Positions 26,901-35,433 are shown, counted from the stretch's first letter. The stretch: DNA of 64,000 bases from Leptolyngbya sp. FACHB-261 (GCF_014696065.1 NZ_JACJPL010000028.1:114979-178978); one strand, 5' to 3'. The notes: generated from the letters alone by a model not told the origin. Translations and numbers: made by a program.

Positions 26901-28245
26901 GAAATCTCAGCTTGTGCCAGCCTATTTCCTGGCTGCAATCGAAAGCTTGCGCCTCTCGGAAGTAGCACGAGCAGAGTGGGACGAAACCCAAATCAAGAAA
27001 GAACGCGAAGTGATCACCTCTGTACTTGGACCCGCCAGCACCGAAAATGCCTTCCTGTATCCGGGAGCCCTGTACAAAGTCAGCGCAACTTGGACCGGTA
27101 AAAGCAAGAGTGGCGGCACCGCATCTGATAGCCAGACGTTCTGGTTCAAAACCGATGACCAGGCGCCACTCCGTCTCGATGCTTGGATGCTGATGACGCT
27201 GCCAAATGAGGGTGAAACCTGCGTATTTGGTGCCGAACCCTTGCGTCTGATCTTCAACACTCATGATGTGGACCGGCTCTATGCCGCCTATGGCAAGGAA
27301 TTGCGCATCCGACTCCAGGCAGCCTCGGCCCATCATCCTCAAAGCAAACCCACTGTGCCGCACCCGTTCCCGATCAATTCAGTGACGCTCAAGCCAGCCA
27401 AGGCCGAGATTTTGTCGCCCTGGGAGGAAACTCTGGTCGAGGTGCTGACGGAACCGCGCATCCCCCTCAATGAAAATCGCCCGCCGCAAACTAGGGGACA
27501 CTGCATCCCTATTGATGAAAATCGCTCGCGGCAAAGCACAGTCACGGTGCCTATTCCGCTAGATCCCTACACCGACTACATCCTAGATGTGGAGATGGTG
27601 GATTTGGGCGCATCTGAAACGGCGACCGGGCCACGGGTCTATCGTCGGCACTTCTCCACAGGCGCTTACGGCACCTTCTCTGATTTCTCAGCCTCTCTAC
27701 AGGCAGTTCTGGTGTCGCATCGTTCGGTTGCAGCTGGCGGCATGACGGCAATCCGGACCTTCTTTGCCGGTCGTGACCCGCAGGGTGCTGAACTCGATGA
27801 ACAGATGCGGGCTCAAGGCTTGGAGGCCATGCCTGTCCCCGATCGGCCTCGTGTCATCGTGTTCTGGGAGCAGATCGGGGACAATCTGCCGCAGCCAACG
27901 GCAGTGCTAGTCGATGCCCCCGAGCCGCTGTGGCGGTCGCAGCCCTACCCAGACAAAATTCCCGACGATACAGGTCCTATCCCGTCTGAGCGTTGGGCCT
28001 TCACAGACAAAGACTGGCTGAAATTAGCACCTAAGCCAGGAACTGAGTCTGCCATTGCCGCGCAGGGCTTAATCCGCGCTCCGGGTCTGCAACGATCTCT
28101 GATCGTATTGGCAGCCAACAGCCGCGGACAGCGGCTCCAGCTCGATCTGGTCGAGCCGGCCTTTACAGAAGCGTATTTAGACAGTCCCGAGCAGCGGCTG
28201 ACGGTGGTGGATATCACCTTCACGCAAGCGCCGTGGGAAGAATGA
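20950..28245 (+). CDS. Giant protein 1 (2431 residues) with OmpA-like segment, unknown
   Basis: No known family covers this protein. Residues 1-380 are beta-rich. About 565-645 resemble an OmpA C-terminal domain (VSGEASYEGLDG, then NYALARRRAMTVQRLI). About 830-1480 form a long run of alternating hydrophobic strands rich in Gly (GILGFRGIFGMHYER, GGVLMNLDGTFLLELPG, FEVSGELRLFIISIGA), like an extended beta sheet or groove. A TTQP-repeat linker lies near 1690-1712. A 700-residue C-terminal part ends the protein and includes a 15-residue tandem duplication. There is no signal peptide, so it is either cytoplasmic or exported without a Sec signal. GGGGGG precedes the ATG. The next gene begins 13 bases later. 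Codons are visibly G+C richer than those of flanking genes. Confidence 0.8.
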   Translation: MPFNVALADLVSPYLVKGENLGPNHAALSVIRVTSFDLASDAFGIVIRGHCEFNGRARLDIGAGRLDVNAAVDEAEPPFDPNRRSPVFDLRETTLDFELFVPRVGSDIIASGVNTITAGGFTPTRDVLDVWDKLPLDPAPSDFPTSGFVLDLILNAPTVRPPFLHPAKMTSEGLLIPDPSFQEVAIRLPKLRFRLTHGNPVDSLLDFDLVSVGVAGLDDPAEIGAAELISMEPPYAFVGGAQDRTVGFGFRKAVLDLSDGFTPPAITEKFGFGDDWGGLYLPEVRFFVAPEGARDFAFEVGVQDLLIGFGQHAGVSGDFEAALINQGSGALQISARFFELSGRAYGIERRSETQAAARIPEQTRMVVDIQGGRAPYNCTVAVGGGAAQGGGQRAFNIDLSGSTVQTIVINVADSTAGTALTATLTIDAQRYTAQPLLPTPGTQPAPALPVALVVNLADSLRIVVSAQNEREVLLTTDPIDPTVCWSVVGSGESESPAQTSFAVPVAAGENKTVRARRPGTPVPTSVDFFFYFNEPESVPPASEAETLGQYGATSDNVSSLRAKSRLRVDGRDAGAQAPLQAYGSYFNLAPSGSSFSVSGEASYEGLDGKRDYNYALARRRAMTVQRLIQNAYPAKNFVISLDPEPRDPSNYGGLATWTANWKTHSAPNDRDWWKATLNLPPGLSQPEQQADGVLTRPATPSVPAEIPIRDEPPQPPRAPDWFRSLKLKVRIVRNTLVAGEIEGEIDIQTATEEKLAQSGELGSNAPPDVRTLENGAPLGADNPADGITKIRLLAQTDNATGQVTTLIQIGADPADKDGLAALGWLPGETPPASKDFGLTLLGSYISFWPLLVTVSEGNQGRVEDALLAGAALALPGVVAALPWFRVERVILFGGEYLQRDRGGELEAFLLFDVEADWSVEIKLGDTVLIEIERDHPLAVRYKAIGLRFGNRGDDGTPQFALRPVFDSARGYTIDVARNGSLKVAEPFDKILRVLGARISRTNPTAFEVDIGIAVDLGVVAIDRARVRVYLDEPRLPELTALAARIDVPGAIVGHGYLEIGEGKIGGQIDLTIRPVNLRVAAALEITQITAEDGGPATGVYVSLDVVLPFGIPLGSSGLGILGFRGIFGMHYERNPAIGSGSSIPALAWLAETGGKPHFLTKPDSSLRLWTPKIDRWSFGIGVLIGTMEGGVLMNLDGTFLLELPGPRVLILMNARILTPPPSLDGLGATAGILAVIEITPEHFLIGILAEYNIESLIKIRVPIEAFFPFGNPANWHIYLGERSNPIEVNVLDLVSGTGYLMFKGNGLDAYKGLPEVEGFAIGLGAAASFVWGDVSIGLYLRIGGSMDAVIGFDPFLLGGVFEVSGELRLFIISIGAHAKLTVIVRETTDGTDGNVRAYIKGEACGHVDFFFFEIEGCVTIEINSPALDKPPLPQLVKKLSVKSRSPALLLGTGVDRPVDTSLGDGLERDAQPAFDDPDLISVPIDSIPILSLVMPPKAEGLTFLGTAVQGSSGLPASGYVPRGSEEYHYELTSVSLERIEPAGPAVIGSGTPATWWTLKEATEPNATAQLALLTWEPTPAPKAIEKSEVLKESIEDRWGRICDDAAPPTSVLWTFRFERLGASVVGWDLEGVAWPDPPQTKRSSEPDTAFKVTERWRSGQAKLDNLRGIVPALVVGGLVRCYQPSTQPPTTQPTTQPTTQPTTQPTTRPTVVVGGRGPVAFKRTPTVGSLVGPTDPVLARLARQPAQQPFRITPRLYAKAARFEPLAATINLATVLGRLERGETVTRAQLIQTTATTSGIGAVSTQPGGKNCEVRLLESPIFDDGRIIVFGNPQKTAAVAKALEQAGVSHGPLDDVVVLHTGPFKATTLLLFTRRELLGSRRLIVRTLDADGNELLRVAASLEDRIPLKPLPARWASATGPWADDIAELLAWSDYPTAQGTLPVLLTIPAGEKADRIEIGVLPRPSQPGIASGPGIVAGMVAVPKSQLVPAYFLAAIESLRLSEVARAEWDETQIKKEREVITSVLGPASTENAFLYPGALYKVSATWTGKSKSGGTASDSQTFWFKTDDQAPLRLDAWMLMTLPNEGETCVFGAEPLRLIFNTHDVDRLYAAYGKELRIRLQAASAHHPQSKPTVPHPFPINSVTLKPAKAEILSPWEETLVEVLTEPRIPLNENRPPQTRGHCIPIDENRSRQSTVTVPIPLDPYTDYILDVEMVDLGASETATGPRVYRRHFSTGAYGTFSDFSASLQAVLVSHRSVAAGGMTAIRTFFAGRDPQGAELDEQMRAQGLEAMPVPDRPRVIVFWEQIGDNLPQPTAVLVDAPEPLWRSQPYPDKIPDDTGPIPSERWAFTDKDWLKLAPKPGTESAIAAQGLIRAPGLQRSLIVLAANSRGQRLQLDLVEPAFTEAYLDSPEQRLTVVDITFTQAPWEE
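26001..26076 (+). repeat. TTQP-encoding tandem repeat (interdomain linker)
   Basis: Five to six degenerate 12-bp units encode PTTQ/TTQP repeats within giant protein 1. A flexible, extended linker between the central beta region and the C-terminal part is the natural reading. Confidence 0.8.
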
Positions 28246-28258
28246 GGGAGGAATCGAC

Positions 28259-31200
28259 ATGACACGCATCATCGATCCGGACCGCTTCGTTCTTCTAGGC
28301 ACCTTGATTGACTGGGCCGCTGTACGACGGCGCCACCTGAATGAACCTCGTGCCGAACAATTAGCCAGGCAGCGCCAGATCTCAACCAAAATCGTTCAGC
28401 TGCGCTGGTTGGTTCACCCTGAGCTGGGTTACCCCACCGAACCCTTTAAGGTCTGGCGGCGACCGGCCTTACCGCTGCAACTGGAGAAAGCGATCACGCC
28501 GGAGATTCTCAACACGAGCTTTGGCTTCCGAGTGATCAAGTGGGATGAGCCGCAGGTCTTTATCCGGGCGCGCTTTCAGGTCTCGGGCAGCAATGCTTCT
28601 GTGGTTGCTTATGCAGGCGCTCCCTTTGCTTCGGCAGCAGTGGACCTTCAGACCCTACTGACTGGAAGCCAAGAAGCGAAGTTCAGTGGTCCAGCAATCC
28701 AATGCCTAGTGGTAATGGCCAACGCCGATCTGCAAAATCTGGTCGGTATCAGCGACAAGGTGGCTGATGACCCTTCCTGGCAGCTGGTCGAGCAGGTTGG
28801 CTTGCCGGTAACCGCAGATTGGGCCGGTGTGTTCAACCTCGGCGCGCTCCAAGGCATGCAAGGCGCCTTGATTCAACCCCCGGCTGCCGCGCTCGACCGC
28901 TATCGTCGGGGCGCTCCGCTCTATGGCTGGGAGGCAGTGCTGGAAGGCACTACGCCTGCACCGCCCTGGCAACTGGCAAACCCTGCAGCGATCATCCAAA
29001 CGTTGCGGAACAACCTGCTGGGGCCACTCAAGCAGATGATCACCTCGCGGCCCCCCAACCAGCACAACAGCTTCGAGTTGCAAAATCAGCTGCCGCCACC
29101 GGGAGGCGGTGATCCAGCAACAACGCGATTCAAACCGATGAGTACGCTGCTGTTTGGCGCCTCAACCGACCCGTTGCTGTCTCTGATTGCCGGCTTCGGT
29201 ACCGCTTTCGACGATATTGATCTCCCGCCCATCTCCATATCTGACCGTAAGCTCTTCGACAACCCATCCCGCAGCGACTGTGACTATATGGTCACAGCTC
29301 GATATGAGCGAGGCGCAGATGGCAAATCGGCTCCTATTGAGTACGCTGCGATCCTGTTCTCGCCACGACTAGCAACCACTCCCCCAACGCCTGCCAACCT
29401 CAGCGCCGCTGGTGATGGTCATAAATCTCCCGCAGCGCTGGACCAGCCGTGGCAGGGAGTGATCCGGCTGGGTTGGGACAAAATTCCAGATACCCTGCCG
29501 TTCCGGGTTGGTAGTTACGCTATGGCCCGCAGCCAACAAGCCCCCTCAGGAGGAGTGGTCGCCCTGATGGGCAAACGCCCCTTCGACTCTGCGCTCCAGC
29601 CGATCAGTGCCACTACCAGCTTGGAGCAGGAGCAGACGCTTGGCCGCTTGCAGGCCCTGGACGAAACGTACGACATCGCTAGCACACCTAGCCCGAATGG
29701 CTTGCGCTATGGCCTGGCCCATCAGGATCTCTTTGGTCTGTGGAGCAGTTGGGCCACAACTGGACACCAAATCAGCGAGCCAGCCGCGCAGTCTGTTGCG
29801 ATCCTGTCGTCCCGGTTTGAGGTCACCGCTCCGGCTAGTGGCTCAGCCTGCCAGGCTCAGCTAGTTGTTGAGCTTACCTGGGACTGGAAGGTGCGTTCAC
29901 CTCAGCAGCTAGAGTTGGTTGGTCGTCTCTATCCTCAGGCCAAACGAGGGGTTGCACCTGCCGACATCTCGCTGCCCAACCGATTGCCGAAGTCTCTAGT
30001 GGATCTAGCGAGTCCATCGTTCAAAATCACCTTTTCTGGTGGCAACGTAGGAACGCCGGATCCAGGCGGCACGATTGAGTATTTGTCAGACGACGGCAAG
30101 AACATTGTGCCCAATCCCCCTACTTTGGCAGGCCCGCGTCGCTATCGCATCACCATCAGCTTTGAGTTGGACTTCGCCTCAACCGGACACATTGGCTTGG
30201 CGCTCTGGGCCAGGGGACAAGAAAACCGGCTACCACAGCGATTGGGTCCCTGGTCAGCACAGCCGTCGATTGTGTCTGCCTCCGATCCACGACCCCCAGT
30301 GCTCAACATTCAGCACGAAGATGTCCTGCTGGCGAGCATGGCAGACGCCAGTGGCGAACACCATGCGCGTTTGGCCTGGGACAGTGTAGCTGGCGCAGTT
30401 GGCTACTTTATCTATACAACGACCGAAACTAAGCTGCGGGTGGATCGGGGACTGGCTGACCCCAACCTCAGTGAAACTCTCTCCCAACGTTTAGTCGCTT
30501 TGCGTGATGCCTTTGCGGCTCAGCCAACGCCGGACCAAGGGCCTTCGCGCCGCTCGTTCACTCGCCTTAACGATCAGCCCCTCACCGGGACGAGCACCCA
30601 AATCACCCTGCCACGCGGCTCAAAGGAGATCCATCTATACGTGATACTGGGGGTCAGTGCCAGTCAAATCGAATCCGCCTGGCCAGATGCCAGCGATCCA
30701 GACCGACGCCGGCGCCCAATTGCCTACGCTGCCCCTCAAGTTGCGGCTCCGTCACCGCCAACTCTGGAGGTATCCCGGATCCTGGACAAAACGGTCGATC
30801 CTCACGTCTACCGAGCGGCCCTCCGCATCCAGACCCGTTCCGGCGCGACTGTTAGCCGGATTGACCTACACCGAGTGCGCGTGCCAGAGGCTTCGCTGAG
30901 CCTGGACACCATGGGGCCACCCATTGCCAAGCTCAGTGGTTCTGCGCCGCCCTGGGAGGTTACTGCTACACCTGGTACAGGACCGGGAGAAGCCCAACCG
31001 ATTGGCACCATCAAAGGCAGTGACAGCCCTGAAGGTTCGTGGAAGCGCGTCTTCTATCGAGCGGTAGCTTGGTCTGGTGATGATCTGACTAGAGGCATCT
31101 ACGGGGGACGGTCATTGCCGAGCGCAGCGCAGGAGGTGGTGATCCCGACCTCAACGGCACCCCAACTGTCAGCGATCAGCAGTACCTGGCCGGGCGGTGC

Positions 31201-31972
31201 GCTCAGCGATATTTTGCTCACCGTGACTAGTGAGGCTCCAATTAACGAAACACCACTGGGTCCACACCGGCTTAAGGTAGACGTGCGCGCAGCCCGACCA
31301 GACGGGTCGTTGCAGCCGTTATACGCCTATCCGGTGATCGCCTCCAACAGCTCTCTGGATAACACGCTGGAGAAAATCCCCACAACGCAACCAGCTCCTG
31401 AGATAGGGGGGCTCTGGCGGCAAGCGGGAGCCGCACCAGGGACCACGCAATACAAAATCTTAGTCAAGCGCGCCTCCATTGATGAAGTGCTGAAGGTGTG
31501 GATTCAGATGAGCGATCCACTGGGACGCGCCACCGAGCAAACCCTGGAGGTTGCAGCCGGTTCGCCGCTGGCAGCGCCCGTGATCGAGATGCCCGTGGTC
31601 ACTAAGGTGCTGGGCAAGGGCTTCATATTCAGCTTCGAAACCTCGGTGCCGGTAGCACCAACACCGATTGGGCCCTACTTGCTCAAGGTTGGTTTTGCTG
31701 CTGGGCCACTGCTGCCAATTCTGTTGCCAGGCAGGCGTCTGCCTCAGAGGGGTCCATCGGTGGGGGTTGAGCTTCCCTTGTCTCAGATTCCTCTGGCATC
31801 AGCGGGTGAGGACGCATTTAACGAGGCCAAGCCCATCCCAGTGCGACGCACCAAGCTTGCTGGCAGCTCAACCCGGATTACCGTGTTCCTGCGCGGCTCG
31901 TCAGGCCAGATAACCGTTGTTTTAGAAGCGCCGGATGGGCGTACCAAGAGTGTCCGGAGGAGCTTGCAGTAA
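28259..31972 (+). CDS. Giant protein 2 (1237 residues), unknown
   Basis: I do not recognise a family. The first 250 residues are mixed and include a conserved-looking opening (RFVLLGTLIDWAAVRRRHL) and FGFRVIKWDEPQVF. The rest is beta-rich with several stretches like fibronectin-III or other immunoglobulin-type folds, for example ARLAWDSVAGAVGYFIYTT near residue 690 and repeated APQLSAISSTWPGG and GPYLLKVGF strands. There is no signal peptide, membrane helix or catalytic motif. The ATG follows GGGAGGA and lies 13 bases after giant gene 1; its TAA overlaps the start of giant gene 3 (TAATG). The three products are therefore probably made together and may form one assembly. Function is unknown. 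Confidence 0.78.
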   Translation: MTRIIDPDRFVLLGTLIDWAAVRRRHLNEPRAEQLARQRQISTKIVQLRWLVHPELGYPTEPFKVWRRPALPLQLEKAITPEILNTSFGFRVIKWDEPQVFIRARFQVSGSNASVVAYAGAPFASAAVDLQTLLTGSQEAKFSGPAIQCLVVMANADLQNLVGISDKVADDPSWQLVEQVGLPVTADWAGVFNLGALQGMQGALIQPPAAALDRYRRGAPLYGWEAVLEGTTPAPPWQLANPAAIIQTLRNNLLGPLKQMITSRPPNQHNSFELQNQLPPPGGGDPATTRFKPMSTLLFGASTDPLLSLIAGFGTAFDDIDLPPISISDRKLFDNPSRSDCDYMVTARYERGADGKSAPIEYAAILFSPRLATTPPTPANLSAAGDGHKSPAALDQPWQGVIRLGWDKIPDTLPFRVGSYAMARSQQAPSGGVVALMGKRPFDSALQPISATTSLEQEQTLGRLQALDETYDIASTPSPNGLRYGLAHQDLFGLWSSWATTGHQISEPAAQSVAILSSRFEVTAPASGSACQAQLVVELTWDWKVRSPQQLELVGRLYPQAKRGVAPADISLPNRLPKSLVDLASPSFKITFSGGNVGTPDPGGTIEYLSDDGKNIVPNPPTLAGPRRYRITISFELDFASTGHIGLALWARGQENRLPQRLGPWSAQPSIVSASDPRPPVLNIQHEDVLLASMADASGEHHARLAWDSVAGAVGYFIYTTTETKLRVDRGLADPNLSETLSQRLVALRDAFAAQPTPDQGPSRRSFTRLNDQPLTGTSTQITLPRGSKEIHLYVILGVSASQIESAWPDASDPDRRRRPIAYAAPQVAAPSPPTLEVSRILDKTVDPHVYRAALRIQTRSGATVSRIDLHRVRVPEASLSLDTMGPPIAKLSGSAPPWEVTATPGTGPGEAQPIGTIKGSDSPEGSWKRVFYRAVAWSGDDLTRGIYGGRSLPSAAQEVVIPTSTAPQLSAISSTWPGGALSDILLTVTSEAPINETPLGPHRLKVDVRAARPDGSLQPLYAYPVIASNSSLDNTLEKIPTTQPAPEIGGLWRQAGAAPGTTQYKILVKRASIDEVLKVWIQMSDPLGRATEQTLEVAAGSPLAAPVIEMPVVTKVLGKGFIFSFETSVPVAPTPIGPYLLKVGFAAGPLLPILLPGRRLPQRGPSVGVELPLSQIPLASAGEDAFNEAKPIPVRRTKLAGSSTRITVFLRGSSGQITVVLEAPDGRTKSVRRSLQ

Positions 31973-34900
31973 TGGTCAATATCATTCCGCCCCAGACTGT
32001 GCTGACTCCTACAGGGGCAGCCAATGAGCTTCAGTCTGAAGGACTAGACGCGCTAGGCCTCACCGTCCCTACTTTGAGCCCAGCTTGGGCAACTGCAACC
32101 CCGGTAGCGGCCAGCGATTACGACGCTGACAATTTAACGCTCAACCTGACCGGAGTCAGAGCGCCGTTTCGAGCCATCCGCACCTTCGTGTCGGCGCCAA
32201 CCATCTGGAGCGGCGCTGATGGCGCTTCCCTATCAGGCCCTGTTGCCGTGCTGCGCCTCCATCCTGAGGCCGCGCGACGGCTTGAGAGACTTGTGGCGGT
32301 GCGGTATGGCGCTCCGGTCATTCGGCCTGTGCCTGTTGCGATAATCATCCGGGGGATTACGCTGCCTGCCCCAGTCCCAGTTCCGGAATGGTACCTGGCG
32401 GGTGAGCCGCTCGGTTTGGGAGGCAGTCTGACGGTTTCCTTCCACGATGGCCGGGGCTTACCCATTGACCCGATTGCCGTTGCCGCCATGTTCAGTGATC
32501 TGATTACTTGGCGACCAGCGCTACGCATGAGCCAAGACTCTGCAGCAACTGTGGCGGACCCAGGCGGGCTGGATGGCATTGTCTCCTTGGCCTCGGGAGT
32601 CCGTTGCCACGTAATCGATCCACATGGTTGGGCTTATGCGCCGAGTCGTGAGTTGGCTCGGCTCAAGGTAGTTGATGCATCAAATGTTGAAATCGCAGCG
32701 GTTGCCAACAGCGGTCTAGTGGATCTAGCTGCAGGTCAGCGCTTAGGCCGGTCTGCCAACGATGAAGCTGCTGATTCTGAGAAGCCCTTGCAGTGGGGTT
32801 GGGCCACCAGTGGCACCTTGGCTCGTACGGTCCTGGTTCCGCCAGACTTACCGGCAGGCGTAAATTTGGCACGGCAGTTCTTCCGGGTCATGGCGGTAGA
32901 CCTCAATTGGCATCTGCTGGGCAACCGAAGCAATGACGATAAAATTCCTGACTTTGCCCTGCCCAAGGTTCGTCAATCCGTCCCCAACTTTGACTACCTA
33001 GTAGATGGCATGGATGTGCTGGGTGCAGCGGCAGAAATCGCCACGGGCTTTCCGCCGGGGGGTGGGGCTGGGATGTTTGCCCTAGCCGTATCGCCAGTCA
33101 TTACCCCCGAGCTAGCCGTGCCGCCAGGGACCGGGGGCATCGGTCATTGGCCAGCCTTTCCACTCCCCAATACCAAAACAGCTCTCAGCGCAGCCACAGA
33201 TCCGACCAACGGTCTCAGCGGCCACTGGCGTAGCCCTGCTGATAGCGAGAGTGCCGATTTCGATGTGGTTCTGACCATCCTGGCGAATGCCGTGCCGGAC
33301 GGTGCTTATGTACGCATATTCCCGCGCCGCTTTGTCGAGATCCAGGCCATCGGCGAGCAGCCCTCTTTTGTACGGGGTGATGGCGGTGCAGCGCTGGCAG
33401 TGGCAGGTACCGCGACCCGGATTTTGCTGGTGGATCCGTTCGGTCTGGCCCCATCTGGAACCAAACCCAATCCAGCCAAACTCGAAGTGGACATAGTGGT
33501 CACCAGCCGTATGGGTCAGCGGCGCCTGTTCTCGGTAGTGGCTGTGACACTCAGCGATCCACCTGAAGTCTGGGATGTCTCCCTCGCAGCCTTTGATGGT
33601 GACGCGCTCCTGAATACGCCCCCGCTGACAACGTTGTTTTCGAGCCTCAACACGCTATCAATTGCACCCGTGCCGCTGTTTGGGTTGCCGCGCCCCGTAA
33701 CACCACCCGGCGGCACTCCAGGCAGCATTGCTGCTTTAGTTCGGCAGTTGGCAAGCGAGGAGCAGCCGCGTCAAGGACCCCGGCTACCGACCCAAGCCCG
33801 GTTTGAAACCATCCTGGCCCTTGGAACTTCAGTCACACCAGACCAGCAATTGAGTTGGAAGGCTGTGTTGAGTGGCGCGCGTTGGACTTGGGAGAGCCGG
33901 GTGGCTCGTCCTGACCTCGGCAATCCTGGCAATCCCGCTGGGCCGGATGTCCATGCAGCGGGCGTTCGTTGCGAGGGGCAACTGGCCTATGATTTGGCGC
34001 TGCACGCACTGAAGCGAGCCCAGCCAATTTTGCCAGTCAGTGCTGAGTCGCTCGGTTGGCTCGTAAGCAGCGGTGGCGACAACTGGGATGAGCCGGGTCC
34101 GGACAGCAGTGGCACCGTCTCAGCGGCAATGCTGGAGACAGTAGCCGCCTTTTGCGACACACCTGAATTAGCGCTTCCAGGTATCCCGATTCCCCAGCCA
34201 ACCGATTCGATTCAGACGGTGGTCAATAACCTCGCTGATGCCCTTGGCTTGCCAGCGCCAACCTTCAGTGTTGCTAACGAAGATGAACTGCGACGCAAGC
34301 TACAGCGAGAGGTTGTCACAGCTAAGTTTGGTCAGCGAGATGCTCTCTGGGCACTGCATCGGGCGATTGGGCAAGCACGGGAGTTCATCTACATCGAGAG
34401 CCCGACCTTTGCTCGCACAGCCCGACCCAGCGGCACACCCAAACCGCATGAGGTGGATCTGGTCGAAGCCATTCGTCAGCAGTTGGCAGCCAACCCCCGG
34501 CTCAAAGTGATGATCTGTGTGCCGCGTGTACCTGATTTCGCCGCAGAGAAAGCCCCTTGGGTGAGAGCTGCATTGAAGCATCGCAAGGACGCCATTCAGC
34601 AGCTGATTACTCAAGATCGTAACCGGGTTGCAGCCTTTCATCCGATTGGCTTTCCGGGACGTCCTACAGCGATTCGCTCGACTGTGGTGATTGTTGATGA
34701 CATTTGGTGTCTAGTTGGCACCAGCCATTTTCGTCGGCGGGGCATGACCTTCGATGGAGCGGTGGATGTCGTCAGCCTCGATCGCACAATGGCCAACGGC
34801 TATTCGAGTGGGATAACTCGCTTCCGTCAGGAGTTAATGGCTGCCAAGTTAGGCGTTGATGTCCCCGGTTCACCAGCAGTGACTTCGGCCATCTGGACAA

Positions 34901-35103
34901 GGCTGGCGCAACCAGAGGCCGCCTTCGATACGCTTGCTGATTTATTACAGCAAGGCGGGCTAGGACGTTGTAGCCCGATTTGGGCAGGCCCAACCGATAC
35001 CAATGTCATTGAACAGAGTGCAGATGTTGTAGACCCGGATGGCGTCGATGAAGACGGCAGTAATCTTCTGAATCTGTTTAAGACTCTGCTGTTGGAGGGT
35101 TGA
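31972..35103 (+). CDS. Giant protein 3 (1043 residues) with degenerate PLD-like C-terminus
   Basis: The first 780 residues are unassigned and partly beta-rich. About residues 790-960 resemble the phospholipase D fold: REFIYIESPTF begins the unit, KVMICVPRVPDF gives a core strand, and IRSTVVIVDDIWCLVGTSHF aligns with the canonical IHxK-x4-D motif followed by the GSAN-like turn. In that motif His is Arg and Lys is Thr, while Asp remains, and no first HKD motif is seen. Catalysis is thus unlikely and a structural or binding role is favoured. There is no signal peptide. Its ATG overlaps the TAA of giant gene 2. The fold assignment is by motif only; the system's role is unknown. Confidence 0.75.
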   Translation: MVNIIPPQTVLTPTGAANELQSEGLDALGLTVPTLSPAWATATPVAASDYDADNLTLNLTGVRAPFRAIRTFVSAPTIWSGADGASLSGPVAVLRLHPEAARRLERLVAVRYGAPVIRPVPVAIIIRGITLPAPVPVPEWYLAGEPLGLGGSLTVSFHDGRGLPIDPIAVAAMFSDLITWRPALRMSQDSAATVADPGGLDGIVSLASGVRCHVIDPHGWAYAPSRELARLKVVDASNVEIAAVANSGLVDLAAGQRLGRSANDEAADSEKPLQWGWATSGTLARTVLVPPDLPAGVNLARQFFRVMAVDLNWHLLGNRSNDDKIPDFALPKVRQSVPNFDYLVDGMDVLGAAAEIATGFPPGGGAGMFALAVSPVITPELAVPPGTGGIGHWPAFPLPNTKTALSAATDPTNGLSGHWRSPADSESADFDVVLTILANAVPDGAYVRIFPRRFVEIQAIGEQPSFVRGDGGAALAVAGTATRILLVDPFGLAPSGTKPNPAKLEVDIVVTSRMGQRRLFSVVAVTLSDPPEVWDVSLAAFDGDALLNTPPLTTLFSSLNTLSIAPVPLFGLPRPVTPPGGTPGSIAALVRQLASEEQPRQGPRLPTQARFETILALGTSVTPDQQLSWKAVLSGARWTWESRVARPDLGNPGNPAGPDVHAAGVRCEGQLAYDLALHALKRAQPILPVSAESLGWLVSSGGDNWDEPGPDSSGTVSAAMLETVAAFCDTPELALPGIPIPQPTDSIQTVVNNLADALGLPAPTFSVANEDELRRKLQREVVTAKFGQRDALWALHRAIGQAREFIYIESPTFARTARPSGTPKPHEVDLVEAIRQQLAANPRLKVMICVPRVPDFAAEKAPWVRAALKHRKDAIQQLITQDRNRVAAFHPIGFPGRPTAIRSTVVIVDDIWCLVGTSHFRRRGMTFDGAVDVVSLDRTMANGYSSGITRFRQELMAAKLGVDVPGSPAVTSAIWTRLAQPEAAFDTLADLLQQGGLGRCSPIWAGPTDTNVIEQSADVVDPDGVDEDGSNLLNLFKTLLLEG

Positions 35104-35232
35104 TATTGGCTGCAACAGTAACTGCAAAAAAACTGCAAAAATTGAGCAATACAGTTGAGAGGCAGAGGCTCTATTCTTTGGTTGGCCATGTCAGTTGGTC
35201 CAGCCAGAACATGTTGATCAATTAGCCACTTG

Positions 35233-35433
35233 ATGAACCAATCGGAGTCAACCGACGAGCAACCTTCTGGGCTGGCTTCCCGCCTGTTCGAATCAGCTCA
35301 AGCCCTCAACTGCGAGACAGAAGATCTGCTGGTGCTCCTGCTTCAACTCTTCGAGCGAGAACTTCAAGATCAAAACATTGATCTCGACGAAATAGGCTGC
35401 ATCGAGCAGCTCAGGCTTGTGTTGGGTCTATAA
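35233..35433 (+). CDS. Small acidic helical protein, 66 residues
   Basis: This short protein is mostly helical and acidic, with LASRLFESAQALN, LLVLLLQLFERELQ and LDEIGCIEQLRLVLGL. It has no signal peptide. It lies 130 bases after giant gene 3 on the same strand and may be the last gene of that operon or a separate unit. The ATG at 35233 is preceded in frame by a TTG at 35230. I do not recognise a family; a helical adaptor is one guess. Confidence 0.5.
   Translation: MNQSESTDEQPSGLASRLFESAQALNCETEDLLVLLLQLFERELQDQNIDLDEIGCIEQLRLVLGL

Noticed and set aside
26863..27363. 166-residue minus-strand open frame inside giant gene 1
   Set aside because: Antisense to strong coding sequence, with no start context and no recognisable family.
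20950..35103. Contractile injection system or phage tail locus
   Set aside because: The size and PLD-like end made me consider this, but there is no sheath, tube, baseplate, tape-measure or AAA ATPase gene.
20950..35103. CRISPR-Cas, restriction or other known defence locus
   Set aside because: No nuclease, helicase, methylase, reverse transcriptase or repeat-spacer array is seen. The only nuclease-related fold, the PLD-like domain, has lost its catalytic pair.
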